Source: Nocardiopsis alborubida (lineage in GTDB: Bacteria > Actinomycetota > Actinomycetes > Streptosporangiales > Streptosporangiaceae). From it: a stretch of DNA of 64,000 bases. The position numbers were made by a program, and so were the translations under genes. The notes beneath the pieces are model-generated. The model had not been told where the DNA came from and searched no databases. It saw only the letters and a program-made list of their open reading frames with translations. Below, in pieces: positions 1-8,002 of the stretch; the first letter of the stretch is position 1; every line of letters starts with the position of its first letter. The stretch is taken from contig NZ_JAAXPG010000008.1 in the NCBI RefSeq assembly GCF_012396365.1, positions 124,001 through 188,000 on the forward strand, read 5' to 3'.

Positions 1-45
1 CACAGAGCACAACAGAACAGGCCTGAACACCGGCGGCGGCTCCTC

Positions 46-723
46 TCAGGAGCCGCCGCCCTCGTGTGCGCCCTCCCACACACGGCTGTGGTAACGGGAC
101 ACCTCGGCGAACCCCGCGCGCCCGTACAGCCGCAGGGCCGCAGCGTTGTCGGCGACCACGCACAGGTAGGCCCGCCGCGCGCCGCGGTCGTACCCCCAGC
201 GGAGCAGGTCGGCCAGCAGTCCGGCGGCCACACCGCGTCCGCGCGCCGCGGGGTCGGTGAACATGGCGCAGACCGCCACCGACTCCCCGTCCAGCACCGC
301 CGCGCCCCGGCCCAGGCCCCGTTCGGCCACCCCGTAGGCGGCGTCGACCCGGCCGAGGATGCGCGCGACCTCGGGAGCGGGCCACCCTGGCCCGGGCGAG
401 GTGGACACAGAGGACGTGCCCGGAGCCTCGGGGCGCCCGCCGAGGTCGCGGGCCAGGACCAGTGAGGGCTCCACCACCGCGTAGCCGTGCTCGGCCAGCC
501 TCCGGTCGACCTCCTCCTCACCCGGCCACACCTGCACGCAGGGCCTCAACCCGCGCCCGGTGTAGTAGGCGGTGACCTCCGCGACCTGCGCGTCCGGGTC
601 CAGCACGAGCGCGCAGTTGGCGCGCTTGGTGATCCCCTCGGCGAAACCGAACCGCCAGCCGCCGCGCTCCTCCACCTCGAACGGCGGCCAGTCCCGTGTC
701 ACCCTCCGCGCCCACTCGTGCAC
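46..723 (-). CDS. GNAT-family N-acetyltransferase
   Basis: Predicted acetyl-CoA-dependent N-acetyltransferase of 225 residues; substrate unknown. The C-terminal half carries the GNAT core: the acetyl-CoA loop RGRGVAAGLL near residue 162, then a beta strand and the AALRLYGRAGF helix typical of motif B. The N-terminal 100 residues are not recognisably catalytic and may be a degenerate second GNAT fold. The GTG start follows a GGGGAG-like ribosome binding site 5-6 bases upstream. It is transcribed away from the membrane protein gene beginning at 898, and a run of four GAAGCC hexamers lies in the shared upstream gap. Family assignment is firm, function is not. Confidence 0.85.
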   Translation of the reverse strand: MHEWARRVTRDWPPFEVEERGGWRFGFAEGITKRANCALVLDPDAQVAEVTAYYTGRGLRPCVQVWPGEEEVDRRLAEHGYAVVEPSLVLARDLGGRPEAPGTSSVSTSPGPGWPAPEVARILGRVDAAYGVAERGLGRGAAVLDGESVAVCAMFTDPAARGRGVAAGLLADLLRWGYDRGARRAYLCVVADNAAALRLYGRAGFAEVSRYHSRVWEGAHEGGGS

Positions 724-740
724 GCCCGCTCCCCTCTCCC

Positions 741-764
741 GAAGCCGAAGCCGAAGCCGAAGCC
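741..764. repeat. four perfect GAAGCC hexamers
   Basis: Four head-to-tail copies of GAAGCC lie just upstream of the ribosome binding site of the leftward GNAT gene. Such a tract can change copy number by slippage. Confidence 0.8.
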
Positions 765-897
765 GCCGATGCTATCCGCCGGATCCGCGGCTCCCGGAGG
801 CGCGCCCCCGGTACGGGCTCCCTGGGGTGCGAACACCCGGCGGACCGTCGTGGCAGCGTTCCTGACACGGTGTCCTCCCGGTACCGAGGATGACGGC

Positions 898-1626
898 ATG
901 CGCTCCACCTACCGAAAGGGCCCTTTCGCGTCCGCTTCCCTGAGGACGGCCCTGCTCCGCGACCTGCCGGGACGGGCCGAGGCCCCTGTGCCCGGCCCCC
1001 TCCCCGGCCGCTGGCCGACCGCCGTCTCACTGGCGGCGGCGCCGCTGCTGCTCCTGGCGGGCGAGCTGGCCAAGGCGCCGCACCACTTCTTCTTCCCGGA
1101 CCAGATCGCGGCGTACTCCAGCGACCCCGGCCGGATGGCCTGGGGGTACGGGCTCTGGTTCGCCGGGCTGCTGTTCCTGGTGCCCGCCTTCGCCGGACTG
1201 GCCACCGCGATCGCCAGGACCCGGCCCGCGCTCGGCGCCGCTGCGGGGATCGTGTGCCTGCTCGGCCTGATGGCGGCGGCCTTCTTCGAGGGCGCCAACT
1301 TCGTCGCCCTCCAGCTCGCCGGCGCCCGTTCCCCGGAGCTGGCCACCGCGTTCGTCGAGTACCTCTATCCCCGGGCGCACGTGGTGTACGCGCTGGTGTG
1401 GGCCCCCAACCTGGGCTGGGTGCTCCTGGCCGCGGGGCTGCTCGCGACCCGCTGCGTGGGCCCGGTCCGCTTCCTGTGCGTCCTGTCGATGGCGCTGCAC
1501 GCCAACGGCATCCTCAAGGGCTTCAGCCTCGCGGGCACCGCCCTGGACGTCCTGCTGTGCGTCGCCTTCGTCACCCTCGCCGTCCAGGTCCTCCGGCGCC
1601 GGACGCCGGCCCCTCCCACGCCCTAG
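898..1626 (+). CDS. multi-pass membrane protein, function unknown
   Basis: A 242-residue integral membrane protein. After about 45 soluble residues it shows roughly six hydrophobic segments (AVSLAAAPLLLLAGELA, WGYGLWFAGLLFLVPAFAGLA, GAAAGIVCLLGLMAAAFF, VVYALVWAPNLGWVLLAAGLL and two near the C-terminus) and a short Arg/Pro tail. I do not recognise the family; the layout resembles uncharacterised actinobacterial DUF-type membrane proteins. The ATG at 898 is chosen because GAGGA sits seven bases upstream; the frame stays open further upstream, but that sequence lies antisense to the GNAT gene. The stop codon overlaps the likely -10 box of the next gene. Confidence 0.7.
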   Translation: MRSTYRKGPFASASLRTALLRDLPGRAEAPVPGPLPGRWPTAVSLAAAPLLLLAGELAKAPHHFFFPDQIAAYSSDPGRMAWGYGLWFAGLLFLVPAFAGLATAIARTRPALGAAAGIVCLLGLMAAAFFEGANFVALQLAGARSPELATAFVEYLYPRAHVVYALVWAPNLGWVLLAAGLLATRCVGPVRFLCVLSMALHANGILKGFSLAGTALDVLLCVAFVTLAVQVLRRRTPAPPTP

Positions 1627-1629
1627 CAT
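1624..1629 (+). promoter_or_regulatory. candidate -10 box of yaaA
   Basis: TAGCAT, whose first three bases are the stop codon of the upstream gene. It would give a transcript with a leader of about 36 bases before the yaaA start at 1672. Confidence 0.45.
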
Positions 1630-1671
1630 GGGCGGGTACCCGACCACCTCCTCCACCTGGGAAGTCCCACC

Positions 1672-2412
1672 ATGCTCATCCTGCTGCCGCCGTCCGAGGG
1701 CAAGGCCGCCTCCGGCGAGGGACCCCGTCTCGACCTCGGGACGCTGACCCTTCCGGAGCTGACCGGGGCCCGCGAGCGGGTCATGGCGGCGCTGGCGGAC
1801 CTGTGCTCGGGTCCCGAGGAGACCGCACTGGGCACCCTGGGGATCAGCGCCAGGCAGGCCGACGCGCTCAAACGCAACCTGGACCTGGCCACCGCGCCGA
1901 CCCTGCGGGCGGCCGACCTGTACACAGGCGTGCTCTACGACCGGCTCGGCCTCCCCGACATCCCCGACGCCCGGGTCCTGATCTTCTCCGGCCTGTTGGG
2001 CGTGGTCGGACCCGCCGACCGGCTGCCCCCGTACCGCCTGTCCATGGGCGTGAAACTACCGCCCCTGGGCGGCCTGGGCGCCTACTGGCGCCGCGCGGCG
2101 GCCGCTCCCCTGGACGAGCTCACCGGGGGACAGCTCCTGGTCGACTGCCGCTCGTCCACCTACGCCGCCGCCTACGCTCCGGGCACCGGCGTGGCCGTCA
2201 AGGTGCTGCGCGAACGCACGGTGGACGGGGTCGCCAGGCGCACGGTGGTCAGCCACATGGCCAAGGCCACCCGTGGCGACATCGCCCGATCCCTGCTGTT
2301 GGAGGGCGTGGACGCCGCCACCCCCGAGGAGCTGGTGTCGGCCCTGCGCGACCTCGGGCACACCGTGGAACTGCCCGACCAGCGCGTCCTGAACGTCGTC
2401 GTCCGCGACTGA
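1672..2412 (+). CDS. yaaA: YaaA-family peroxide stress protein
   Basis: A 246-residue member of the YaaA/DUF328 family. E. coli YaaA lowers free intracellular iron during hydrogen peroxide stress and binds DNA; the role here is inferred from family. The diagnostic N-terminus LLPPSEGK is present at residues 4-11, and internal family motifs include YTGVLYDRLGL near residue 84 and FSGLLGVV near residue 105. Length matches the usual 240-260. A GGGAAG ribosome binding site precedes the ATG by seven bases. It appears monocistronic, with its own promoter overlapping the end of the upstream gene. Confidence 0.88.
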   Translation: MLILLPPSEGKAASGEGPRLDLGTLTLPELTGARERVMAALADLCSGPEETALGTLGISARQADALKRNLDLATAPTLRAADLYTGVLYDRLGLPDIPDARVLIFSGLLGVVGPADRLPPYRLSMGVKLPPLGGLGAYWRRAAAAPLDELTGGQLLVDCRSSTYAAAYAPGTGVAVKVLRERTVDGVARRTVVSHMAKATRGDIARSLLLEGVDAATPEELVSALRDLGHTVELPDQRVLNVVVRD

Positions 2413-2746
2413 GGGAGGGCACCGGGGTCGGCACTGGGGGACGGCGCTGGGGAAGAACGGACCCGGACCGCGGCGGCGGGGCCGCGTCCGTTCGCGTGCG
2501 CCCGGACGGATCCCTCGGCACACGGAAACGGGGAGCAGCCAGAGGCCACTCCCCGTCACATAACGACTCGGTATCGCGACTTTATGCCGCACCTACAGTA
2601 CGTGCGGCACGATGGAAACCGTCGGATGGATGACACAGCGCCCGGGAGGACAAGGACGCTCCCGAGCGCGACGGGCACCCCGGAGCACCAACGGGGGCTG
2701 CTCCGGCACACGCGGACGTCGCCACAGCCGCGCGGACCTGGGGGCA
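2413..2746. other. intergenic stretch with an inverted repeat
   Basis: No convincing gene is present between yaaA and the sigma factor terminator. At 2585-2592 and 2602-2609 there is an inverted repeat, TGCCGCAC / GTGCGGCA, with a nine-base spacer. It could be the yaaA terminator or an operator. Confidence 0.5.
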
Positions 2747-2799
2747 CCGGTCCCGGGTCAGCGCCCCGCCTTCGGGCAGGGGCGCGGACCCGGGACCGG
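2747..2799 (-). terminator. terminator hairpin after the principal sigma factor gene
   Basis: Long two-tier hairpin. A 13-base outer stem (2747-2759 with 2787-2799) encloses CGCCCC/GGGGCG and a GCC-TTCG-GGC cap with the very stable TTCG tetraloop. It lies 65 bases past the stop codon at 2864 and has no T-tract, as usual in this GC range. Confidence 0.75.
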
Positions 2800-2863
2800 C
2801 CCGGTTCTCCTCGGCCGCGGGTCAGCGGTCGCAACCGCCGACCGGCCGACCACCTGGGTGGGC

Positions 2864-4564
2864 CTAGTCCAGGTAGTCGCGGAGCACCTGCGAACGCGAC
2901 GGGTGGCGGAGCTTCGACATCGTCTTGCTCTCGATCTGCCGGATGCGCTCACGGGTGACCCCGTAGACCTTGCCGATCTCGTCTAAAGTCTTCGGCTGGC
3001 CGTCGGTGAGACCGAAGCGCATGGACACCACGCCCGCCTCGCGCTCGGACAGCGTGTCCAGCACCGAGTGCAGCTGCTCCTGGAGCAGGGTGAAGCTGAC
3101 CGCCTCGCCCGGCTGGATCGCCTCGGAGTCCTCGATGAGGTCACCGAACTCGCTGTCGCCGTCCTCGCCCAGCGGGGTGTGCAGGGAGATCGGCTCGCGG
3201 CCGTACTTCTGCACCTCGACGACCTTCTCGGGGGTCATGTCGAGTTCCCTGGCCAGCTCCTCCGGGGTGGGCTCGCGGCCCAGGTCCTGGAGCATCTGGC
3301 GCTGGACGCGGGCCAGCTTGTTGATGACCTCGACCATGTGCACCGGGATGCGGATGGTGCGCGCCTGGTCGGCCATGGCCCGGGTGATCGCCTGGCGGAT
3401 CCACCACGTGGCGTAGGTCGAGAACTTGAAGCCCTTGGTGTAGTCGAACTTCTCCACCGCGCGGATCAGACCGAGGTTGCCCTCCTGGATCAGGTCCAGG
3501 AAGAGCATGCCGCGGCCGGTGTAGCGCTTGGCGAGCGAGACCACGAGCCGGAGGTTGGCCTCCAGCAGGTGCTTCTTGGCGCGGCCGCCGTCCTCGGCGA
3601 TCCACTCCAGCTCGTCGCGCAGCTCGACGGTGAGGAGTTCGGCCTCCTCGGCCAGCTTCTCCTCGGCGAAGAGACCGGCCTCGATCCGCTTGGCGAGCTC
3701 GACCTCCTGCTCGGCGTTGAGCAGCGGGACCTTGCCGATCTGCTTGAGGTAGTCCTTGACCGGGTCCGCCGTCGCACCCGCGGCCACGACCTGCGCCGCG
3801 GGGGCGTCGTCATCGTCGTCGTAGAGGACGAAGGACTCGTCCTCGTTGGCGGGCTTGGCCGGGGCGCCCACGGCCTCGGGCTTGGCGGGCTTGAGGTCCT
3901 TGTCCGCCGGGTCCGGGGTGTCCTCGACCAGCTCCAGCTCGGCGCCGGTGTGTTCGAGGTCGTCCAGGCCGTCCTCGTCCTCGTCGAACTCGCCGTCCGC
4001 CGCGAGTCCGATCTCCTTGGCCGCCGTCTTCTTGGTGGCGGCGGCCTTGAGGCCGGTGGCCTTGGCCGGACCCTTGGCCGCGGTGGTCTTGGCGGCCTTG
4101 GTCGCCGCCTTCTTGGGCGCCGCCTTCCTGGCGGGCTTCTTGGCCGCGGGCTTCTTCTCCGCCTTGCCGGCGTCGCCCCCGGCGTCCTCGGCGGAGCCGA
4201 CCACGGCGGTGACCGTCTCGGTCTGCTCCTGGGCCGCCGCCGCGCGCACGGGCTTGGCGGCCCTGCTCGTCGCGGTGGTCGTGGTGGACCTGGTCGAGGT
4301 GGACCGCGTGGCCGCCGCCTTGCGCCGCGGTGCCTTGCGCCGGGAGGAGGCCGACTCGGGAACGAGTACGGTCACGCCCTCCTTCGCGAGGCTGCGGAGC
4401 ACGGACTGCGCCTGCGACATCGGGATTTCGGCCTCTTCGAAGGCACGGCGCACGTCCTCGGGCTCAAGGAAGCCCTGGGACCGCCCACGCTCGATCAGCT
4501 GCTGAATGACGGGCTCTTGCAGTGACTCGGACTGCTTCGAGCGAGTCGAACTGGCAGATGACAC
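2864..4564 (-). CDS. rpoD: principal RNA polymerase sigma factor (HrdB/SigA type)
   Basis: Housekeeping sigma-70 factor of 566 residues that directs RNA polymerase to vegetative promoters. The C-terminal half holds region 1.2 ([16 protein letters not shown]), region 2 with [15 protein letters not shown], region 3 ([12 protein letters not shown]) and region 4 with the helix-turn-helix [20 protein letters not shown]. Residues of about 70-190 form a Lys/Ala/Thr-rich histone-H1-like stretch followed by an acidic segment, as in other actinomycete HrdB proteins. The GTG start at 4564 is chosen because GAGAGG lies five bases upstream; the frame is open for 45 more codons with no ribosome binding site. 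The gene has a 365-base upstream gap containing repeats and a large terminator downstream. Confidence 0.95.
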   Translation of the reverse strand: MSSASSTRSKQSESLQEPVIQQLIERGRSQGFLEPEDVRRAFEEAEIPMSQAQSVLRSLAKEGVTVLVPESASSRRKAPRRKAAATRSTSTRSTTTTATSRAAKPVRAAAAQEQTETVTAVVGSAEDAGGDAGKAEKKPAAKKPARKAAPKKAATKAAKTTAAKGPAKATGLKAAATKKTAAKEIGLAADGEFDEDEDGLDDLEHTGAELELVEDTPDPADKDLKPAKPEAVGAPAKPANEDESFVLYDDDDDAPAAQVVAAGATADPVKDYLKQIGKVPLLNAEQEVELAKRIEAGLFAEEKLAEEAELLTVELRDELEWIAEDGGRAKKHLLEANLRLVVSLAKRYTGRGMLFLDLIQEGNLGLIRAVEKFDYTKGFKFSTYATWWIRQAITRAMADQARTIRIPVHMVEVINKLARVQRQMLQDLGREPTPEELARELDMTPEKVVEVQKYGREPISLHTPLGEDGDSEFGDLIEDSEAIQPGEAVSFTLLQEQLHSVLDTLSEREAGVVSMRFGLTDGQPKTLDEIGKVYGVTRERIRQIESKTMSKLRHPSRSQVLRDYLD

Positions 4565-4698
4565 AAACACCTCTCGAACGGACGTGTGGCGAGATTGTCG
4601 GACCCGGTGGTCCGCCTGGCCGGGACCGGGCACTGCGCCCTCTCCCACCTGCGGCCTGGGATCGTCCCCACTGGGGCGGGGAAGCCGTTGGTCTTTCA

Positions 4699-4743
4699 AG
4701 CGTATGCGCTCTCCAGGGTCGTCCCCGTCCAGCGTATGCGCTC
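4699..4743. repeat. two direct copies of AGCGTATGCGCTC upstream of the sigma factor
   Basis: The 13-base sequence occurs at 4699-4711 and 4731-4743, exactly 32 bases apart (about three helical turns). Each copy is itself near-palindromic (AGCG-TATG-CGCT). Read on the coding strand each contains TACGCT, which could be a -10 box, so these are either tandem promoters or paired protein-binding sites. Confidence 0.6.
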
Positions 4744-4868
4744 CTGGAGGTCACCCCCGCAGGGATCACCCCCGCATCGCGGGGCGGAACGGCTTCTTCA
4801 CTGTAGGCAAGGCAATGGACTTGTTCGTACGGTCTGTCATCGGTCTACCGCCGGTCCACCGGCACGGC

Positions 4869-4892
4869 GCGGACCGGTGCGCACCGGTCCGC
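4869..4892 (-). terminator. 24-base perfect palindrome after the SpoIIE phosphatase gene
   Basis: Uninterrupted self-complementary sequence built around GGACCGGTGC / GCACCGGTCC, 38 bases beyond the stop codon at 4930. It probably ends the phosphatase transcript before the sigma factor promoter; a protein-binding role is also possible because ACCGGT recurs on both sides. Confidence 0.5.
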
Positions 4893-4929
4893 CACAGACC
4901 GGTGTCCACCAGTTCGCCTCGAACCGGCA

Positions 4930-7104
4930 CTATCGCTCCGACACGGAGTCGATCACCGGAAGCTGGACGGCGAGCAGAGTGACGTCATCGTCCTGCTCAT
5001 ACCCATCGAGCATGCTCTCAACAAGGTACTCCAGCATCTGCTGTGGATCGCCCACCACCTCCGAAGGGGCCGAGGACGCCACGTGGACGAGCTCGTCGAG
5101 TCCGGAGTCGACGGACCGTTTGCGGTTCTCAACCAGTCCATCGGAGTACAGGGCGACAGTGTTACCGGGTTGGACGAAGAATTTGTGGTGGCCCCTCGGG
5201 GAGCTGACCCCGAGCGGCGTGTCGGGTTCGGTGTCGAGCAGTGACGGCCGCGCGCCGCCCGCCACGACCAGCGGCGGGAGGTGTCCCGCGTTGCTGAGGT
5301 CGAGTTGCCCGGTGACCGGGTCGAGCACGAAGTAGACCAGCGTGGTGACCTGGTCCATACCCTCCGTGGCCGAGAACATGCGGTCCAGGCCGGCCAGGAC
5401 GTCGGCGGGTTCGGGCATGGAGAAGGCCAGGGCTCGCAGCGCGTTGCGGATGCGGCTCATCCCGGCCGCGGCCGGGATGCCCTTGCCCATGACGTCGCCG
5501 AGCACCCCCGCGACGCGTCCGTCGGGCAGCGGGAAGGCGTCGTACCAGTCGCCGCCGACCTGCACGTTCTGCGACCCGGACCGGTAGTAGGCGGCCAGGC
5601 GCACGCCGCGCACCTCGGGCAGTTCCTCGGGCAGCAGGCTGCGCTGGAGCTCCTCGGCGGTGCTGTGCTCCTGCTCGTAGAGGGTCGCGCGGCCGATGGC
5701 CAGCGCGCACTGCCCGGCCAGGGCCTCCAGGAACACGCGCTCGTCGTCGGAGACCTCGCGCGGGGTGGAGAAGGCGAAGCGCAGCGCGCCGATGGGGCGC
5801 CCCGCGGCCATCATCGGCAGCGCGATCCAGGCCCGCTCGGGTGTGGATCCGACGAGTTCGTCGACCTCGGGCGCTCCGTCGAACAGCGCGCCCAGCTCGG
5901 CCGGGTTGGCGGCCAGGCGGGGCAGCCGGTCGGCGACCGCCAGGGCGGCGATGTCGGGGTGGTCCGCGGGGAAGGAGGATCGGGGCAGCTGGTGGGCGTG
6001 CGCGGCGGCGATGGTGCGCAGCCGCAGGCGGTCGCGGTCCAGCAGCACGACGCAGGTGTGGTCGGCCCCCACCCCGGAGCGGCCGATCTCGGACATGGCG
6101 TTGACGACCTCGTCTGCGGTGAGCGCCTCGGCCAGGTCGGAGGTGGCCTTCTGGAGGCGGGCGGTGCGCATGGCCGCCTCGCTGAGCTGCTGGTTGAGGC
6201 GCTGGCGGAGTTCGTCGGCCTCGCGCTCGTTGGTGATGTCGGCGAGGGTGCCGACCCACTCGGCGGTCCGCTTCCCCTCCATGACCGGGTGGGCCCTGGC
6301 CCGGTAGTGGCCGTAGCCGCCCGAGCGGGTGCGCACGCGGAACATGGCGTCGAAGGGGGTGACGTCGAGGACGGAGTCCTCCCAGGCGCGCTCGACGCGG
6401 GGACGGTCCTCGGGGTGGAGGGCGTCGAGCCAGCCCCGGCCCAGGTAGTGCTCCAGTTCCTGGCCGGTGACGGCCCGCCACTGGGGGCAGTCCTCGCGGA
6501 TCTCGCCGCCGGGTCCGGCGGCCCAGACGATCTGGTTGCCCGCCTGGAGCAGGGCGCGCAGCCGCTGCTCGTCGCGGCGCACGGCGGCGCCGTCGTCGAC
6601 GGGTTCGGCCCCGTCACCGCCGGGGACCGCGATGAGGGCGACGTACTCCTCGTCCGTGCCCGGTTCGGTGACGGGGAACCAGGTCAGGTCCCACATCTGC
6701 CCCGCGGGGGTGCGGTGGCGTCCGCGGACGGTCTGCCCCCTCTCGCGTACCTGGGCCAGGCGGGTCCGGTGGTCGGCGGCCGCGTCGCGGTCACCGCTCT
6801 CCTCCAGCAGGTCGCCGGGGTCGCGGCCCAGGCACTCGGCGGGGGCGCGTCCCAGGACGTCGGCGGCCAGGCGCTGGTTGATCGTGCCGAGGAGGTCGTC
6901 GGGACCGAGCAGCGCGAACCCGATCGGGGAGTCGGCGAGGAGGGACCTGACCGCGTCGGGGAGTTCCGCCCTGCTGACCCGGGGTGGCGGAATGGACGTC
7001 TCGGCGCTCAACTGCTCGACACCTCCGGAACCGTCGATTCCCCAGCCGTGTTTCGTTGGGGGGTGCTGCCTGGGCCGCGCGGCCCCTGTCGACCGGCTGC
7101 CCAT
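4930..7104 (-). CDS. PAS-PAS-GAF-SpoIIE (PP2C) serine/threonine phosphatase
   Basis: A 724-residue signalling phosphatase of the RsbU/SpoIIE type, expected to dephosphorylate an anti-sigma-factor antagonist. Order: PAS domain about residues 50-150, second PAS about 195-310 (ending WVGTLADITNERE), a short coiled linker, GAF about 320-470, and the PP2C/SpoIIE domain about 490-710. Metal-binding motifs are visible as GGDWYDAF, GDVMGKG and EQDDDVTLLAV. No membrane segment or N-terminal kinase domain is seen, so sensing is cytoplasmic. The start is uncertain: the ATG at 7104 has no ribosome binding site, while a TTG at 7011 (LSAETSIPPP) has GGAGG ten bases upstream. No antagonist or anti-sigma gene is adjacent, so its partner is unlinked. 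Confidence 0.9.
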   Translation of the reverse strand: MGSRSTGAARPRQHPPTKHGWGIDGSGGVEQLSAETSIPPPRVSRAELPDAVRSLLADSPIGFALLGPDDLLGTINQRLAADVLGRAPAECLGRDPGDLLEESGDRDAAADHRTRLAQVRERGQTVRGRHRTPAGQMWDLTWFPVTEPGTDEEYVALIAVPGGDGAEPVDDGAAVRRDEQRLRALLQAGNQIVWAAGPGGEIREDCPQWRAVTGQELEHYLGRGWLDALHPEDRPRVERAWEDSVLDVTPFDAMFRVRTRSGGYGHYRARAHPVMEGKRTAEWVGTLADITNEREADELRQRLNQQLSEAAMRTARLQKATSDLAEALTADEVVNAMSEIGRSGVGADHTCVVLLDRDRLRLRTIAAAHAHQLPRSSFPADHPDIAALAVADRLPRLAANPAELGALFDGAPEVDELVGSTPERAWIALPMMAAGRPIGALRFAFSTPREVSDDERVFLEALAGQCALAIGRATLYEQEHSTAEELQRSLLPEELPEVRGVRLAAYYRSGSQNVQVGGDWYDAFPLPDGRVAGVLGDVMGKGIPAAAGMSRIRNALRALAFSMPEPADVLAGLDRMFSATEGMDQVTTLVYFVLDPVTGQLDLSNAGHLPPLVVAGGARPSLLDTEPDTPLGVSSPRGHHKFFVQPGNTVALYSDGLVENRKRSVDSGLDELVHVASSAPSEVVGDPQQMLEYLVESMLDGYEQDDDVTLLAVQLPVIDSVSER

Positions 7105-7579
7105 GGCGTGAAAGCCGGAAGTCGCGCGGCGCCGAAGGGGATCGGGGGGCTCCGCGGCTCCCGGGAGTCACGCTCGATGACTCCTCTCGGCCGCTGTCAC
7201 GGCTCAAGCATAAGACACAGCCGTCCACACGCAACGGCCGTCGTGGAGGGACGCCGCCCGCGGACGTGGAAGGTAAACAATAAGCCACCCGACAGCCGCG
7301 TCACAGCGGACGAGGGGTTTCGGCTGCGTGTTTTCCGCCAATTCCCGGCGATGGGCGTTCGCGGGAGGTTTGCGTTCACCACTCGGGGCCAGGGACGTTA
7401 TGTGCCCGAACACCCTTTTCGCCTTGTTGAGCTGCGGTGATGGTGGTGTTCGAGTAAACAATGCTTCCCAGAGGTTTTATCAACAGCGCGCCGGGAGAGG
7501 GGTTGACACTCCGTCCAGAACAAGTGAAATGGGTGGAGGTCACCGTCCAGGCCATCTTCAGCTAGGGGTGTGAGCGAGA
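7105..7579. other. divergent promoter region
   Basis: No gene is supported in these 475 bases between the leftward phosphatase and the rightward small gene. GTAAACAAT occurs twice (near 7272 and 7454), which stands out in so GC-rich a sequence. A good -35 element TTGACA lies at about 7503, with a weak TGAAAT-type -10 sixteen bases later, suiting the gene at 7580. Confidence 0.45.
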
Positions 7580-7867
7580 ATGCTCCAGACCTTCCCGGTC
7601 CAGGATCTCAGTCGGATCTCGGCACGGCTCCACGACGAGTTCAGTGCCCTGTCCCACCGATGCGTCGAACGCTGCGTCAGCGACACCTGGAACTGCGTCG
7701 AACACCTGGGCATCACGGTCACGCCACACCTGGTCGAGCGGGTCGCCCGCGAGCACCTGGAGGCGATGGTGAACTCCGTGCCGCCCTCCCCGCCGGCCAG
7801 GAAGTCGGCGCGCAGGTCGGCCGCGGGCCTGTTCGGCGGCCACCGGGGCCTACCGAAACCGCGCTGA
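7580..7867 (+). CDS. small protein, probable three-helix-bundle dimerisation domain
   Basis: A 95-residue protein. Residues 8-62 read as three amphipathic helices (ISARLHDEF, VERCVSDTWNCVEHLG, VTPHLVERVAREHLEAM), the pattern I associate with the DUF3562 / three-helix-bundle dimerisation family common in actinomycetes. The remaining 30 residues are a Pro/Arg-rich tail. Two cysteines (CVERCVSDTWNC region) could be redox-active. There is no strong ribosome binding site before the ATG. Function is unknown, and the family match is from pattern memory only. Confidence 0.6.
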   Translation: MLQTFPVQDLSRISARLHDEFSALSHRCVERCVSDTWNCVEHLGITVTPHLVERVAREHLEAMVNSVPPSPPARKSARRSAAGLFGGHRGLPKPR

Positions 7868-8002
7868 ACCCGACAGTCGCCGAGAGTCGCGCGGCCTCCC
7901 CGACGGGAGCCGCGCCCCGGTCGCGCCCGCCGTCGCATGGGCGCTGCCGCCGGTTCGCGGGAACGGAAGAGCGCACACCCGGGGCTGGCATACGCTCGGG
8001 TG

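Noticed and set aside
2612..2986. Possible 124-residue gene downstream of yaaA
   Set aside because: It runs through the sigma factor terminator hairpin and into the sigma gene, with low-complexity Arg/Gly content and no ribosome binding site.
3068..4525. Plus-strand open frame of 485 codons across the sigma factor gene
   Set aside because: Leu/Gly/Arg-rich mirror of the sigma factor coding sequence with no independent signal.
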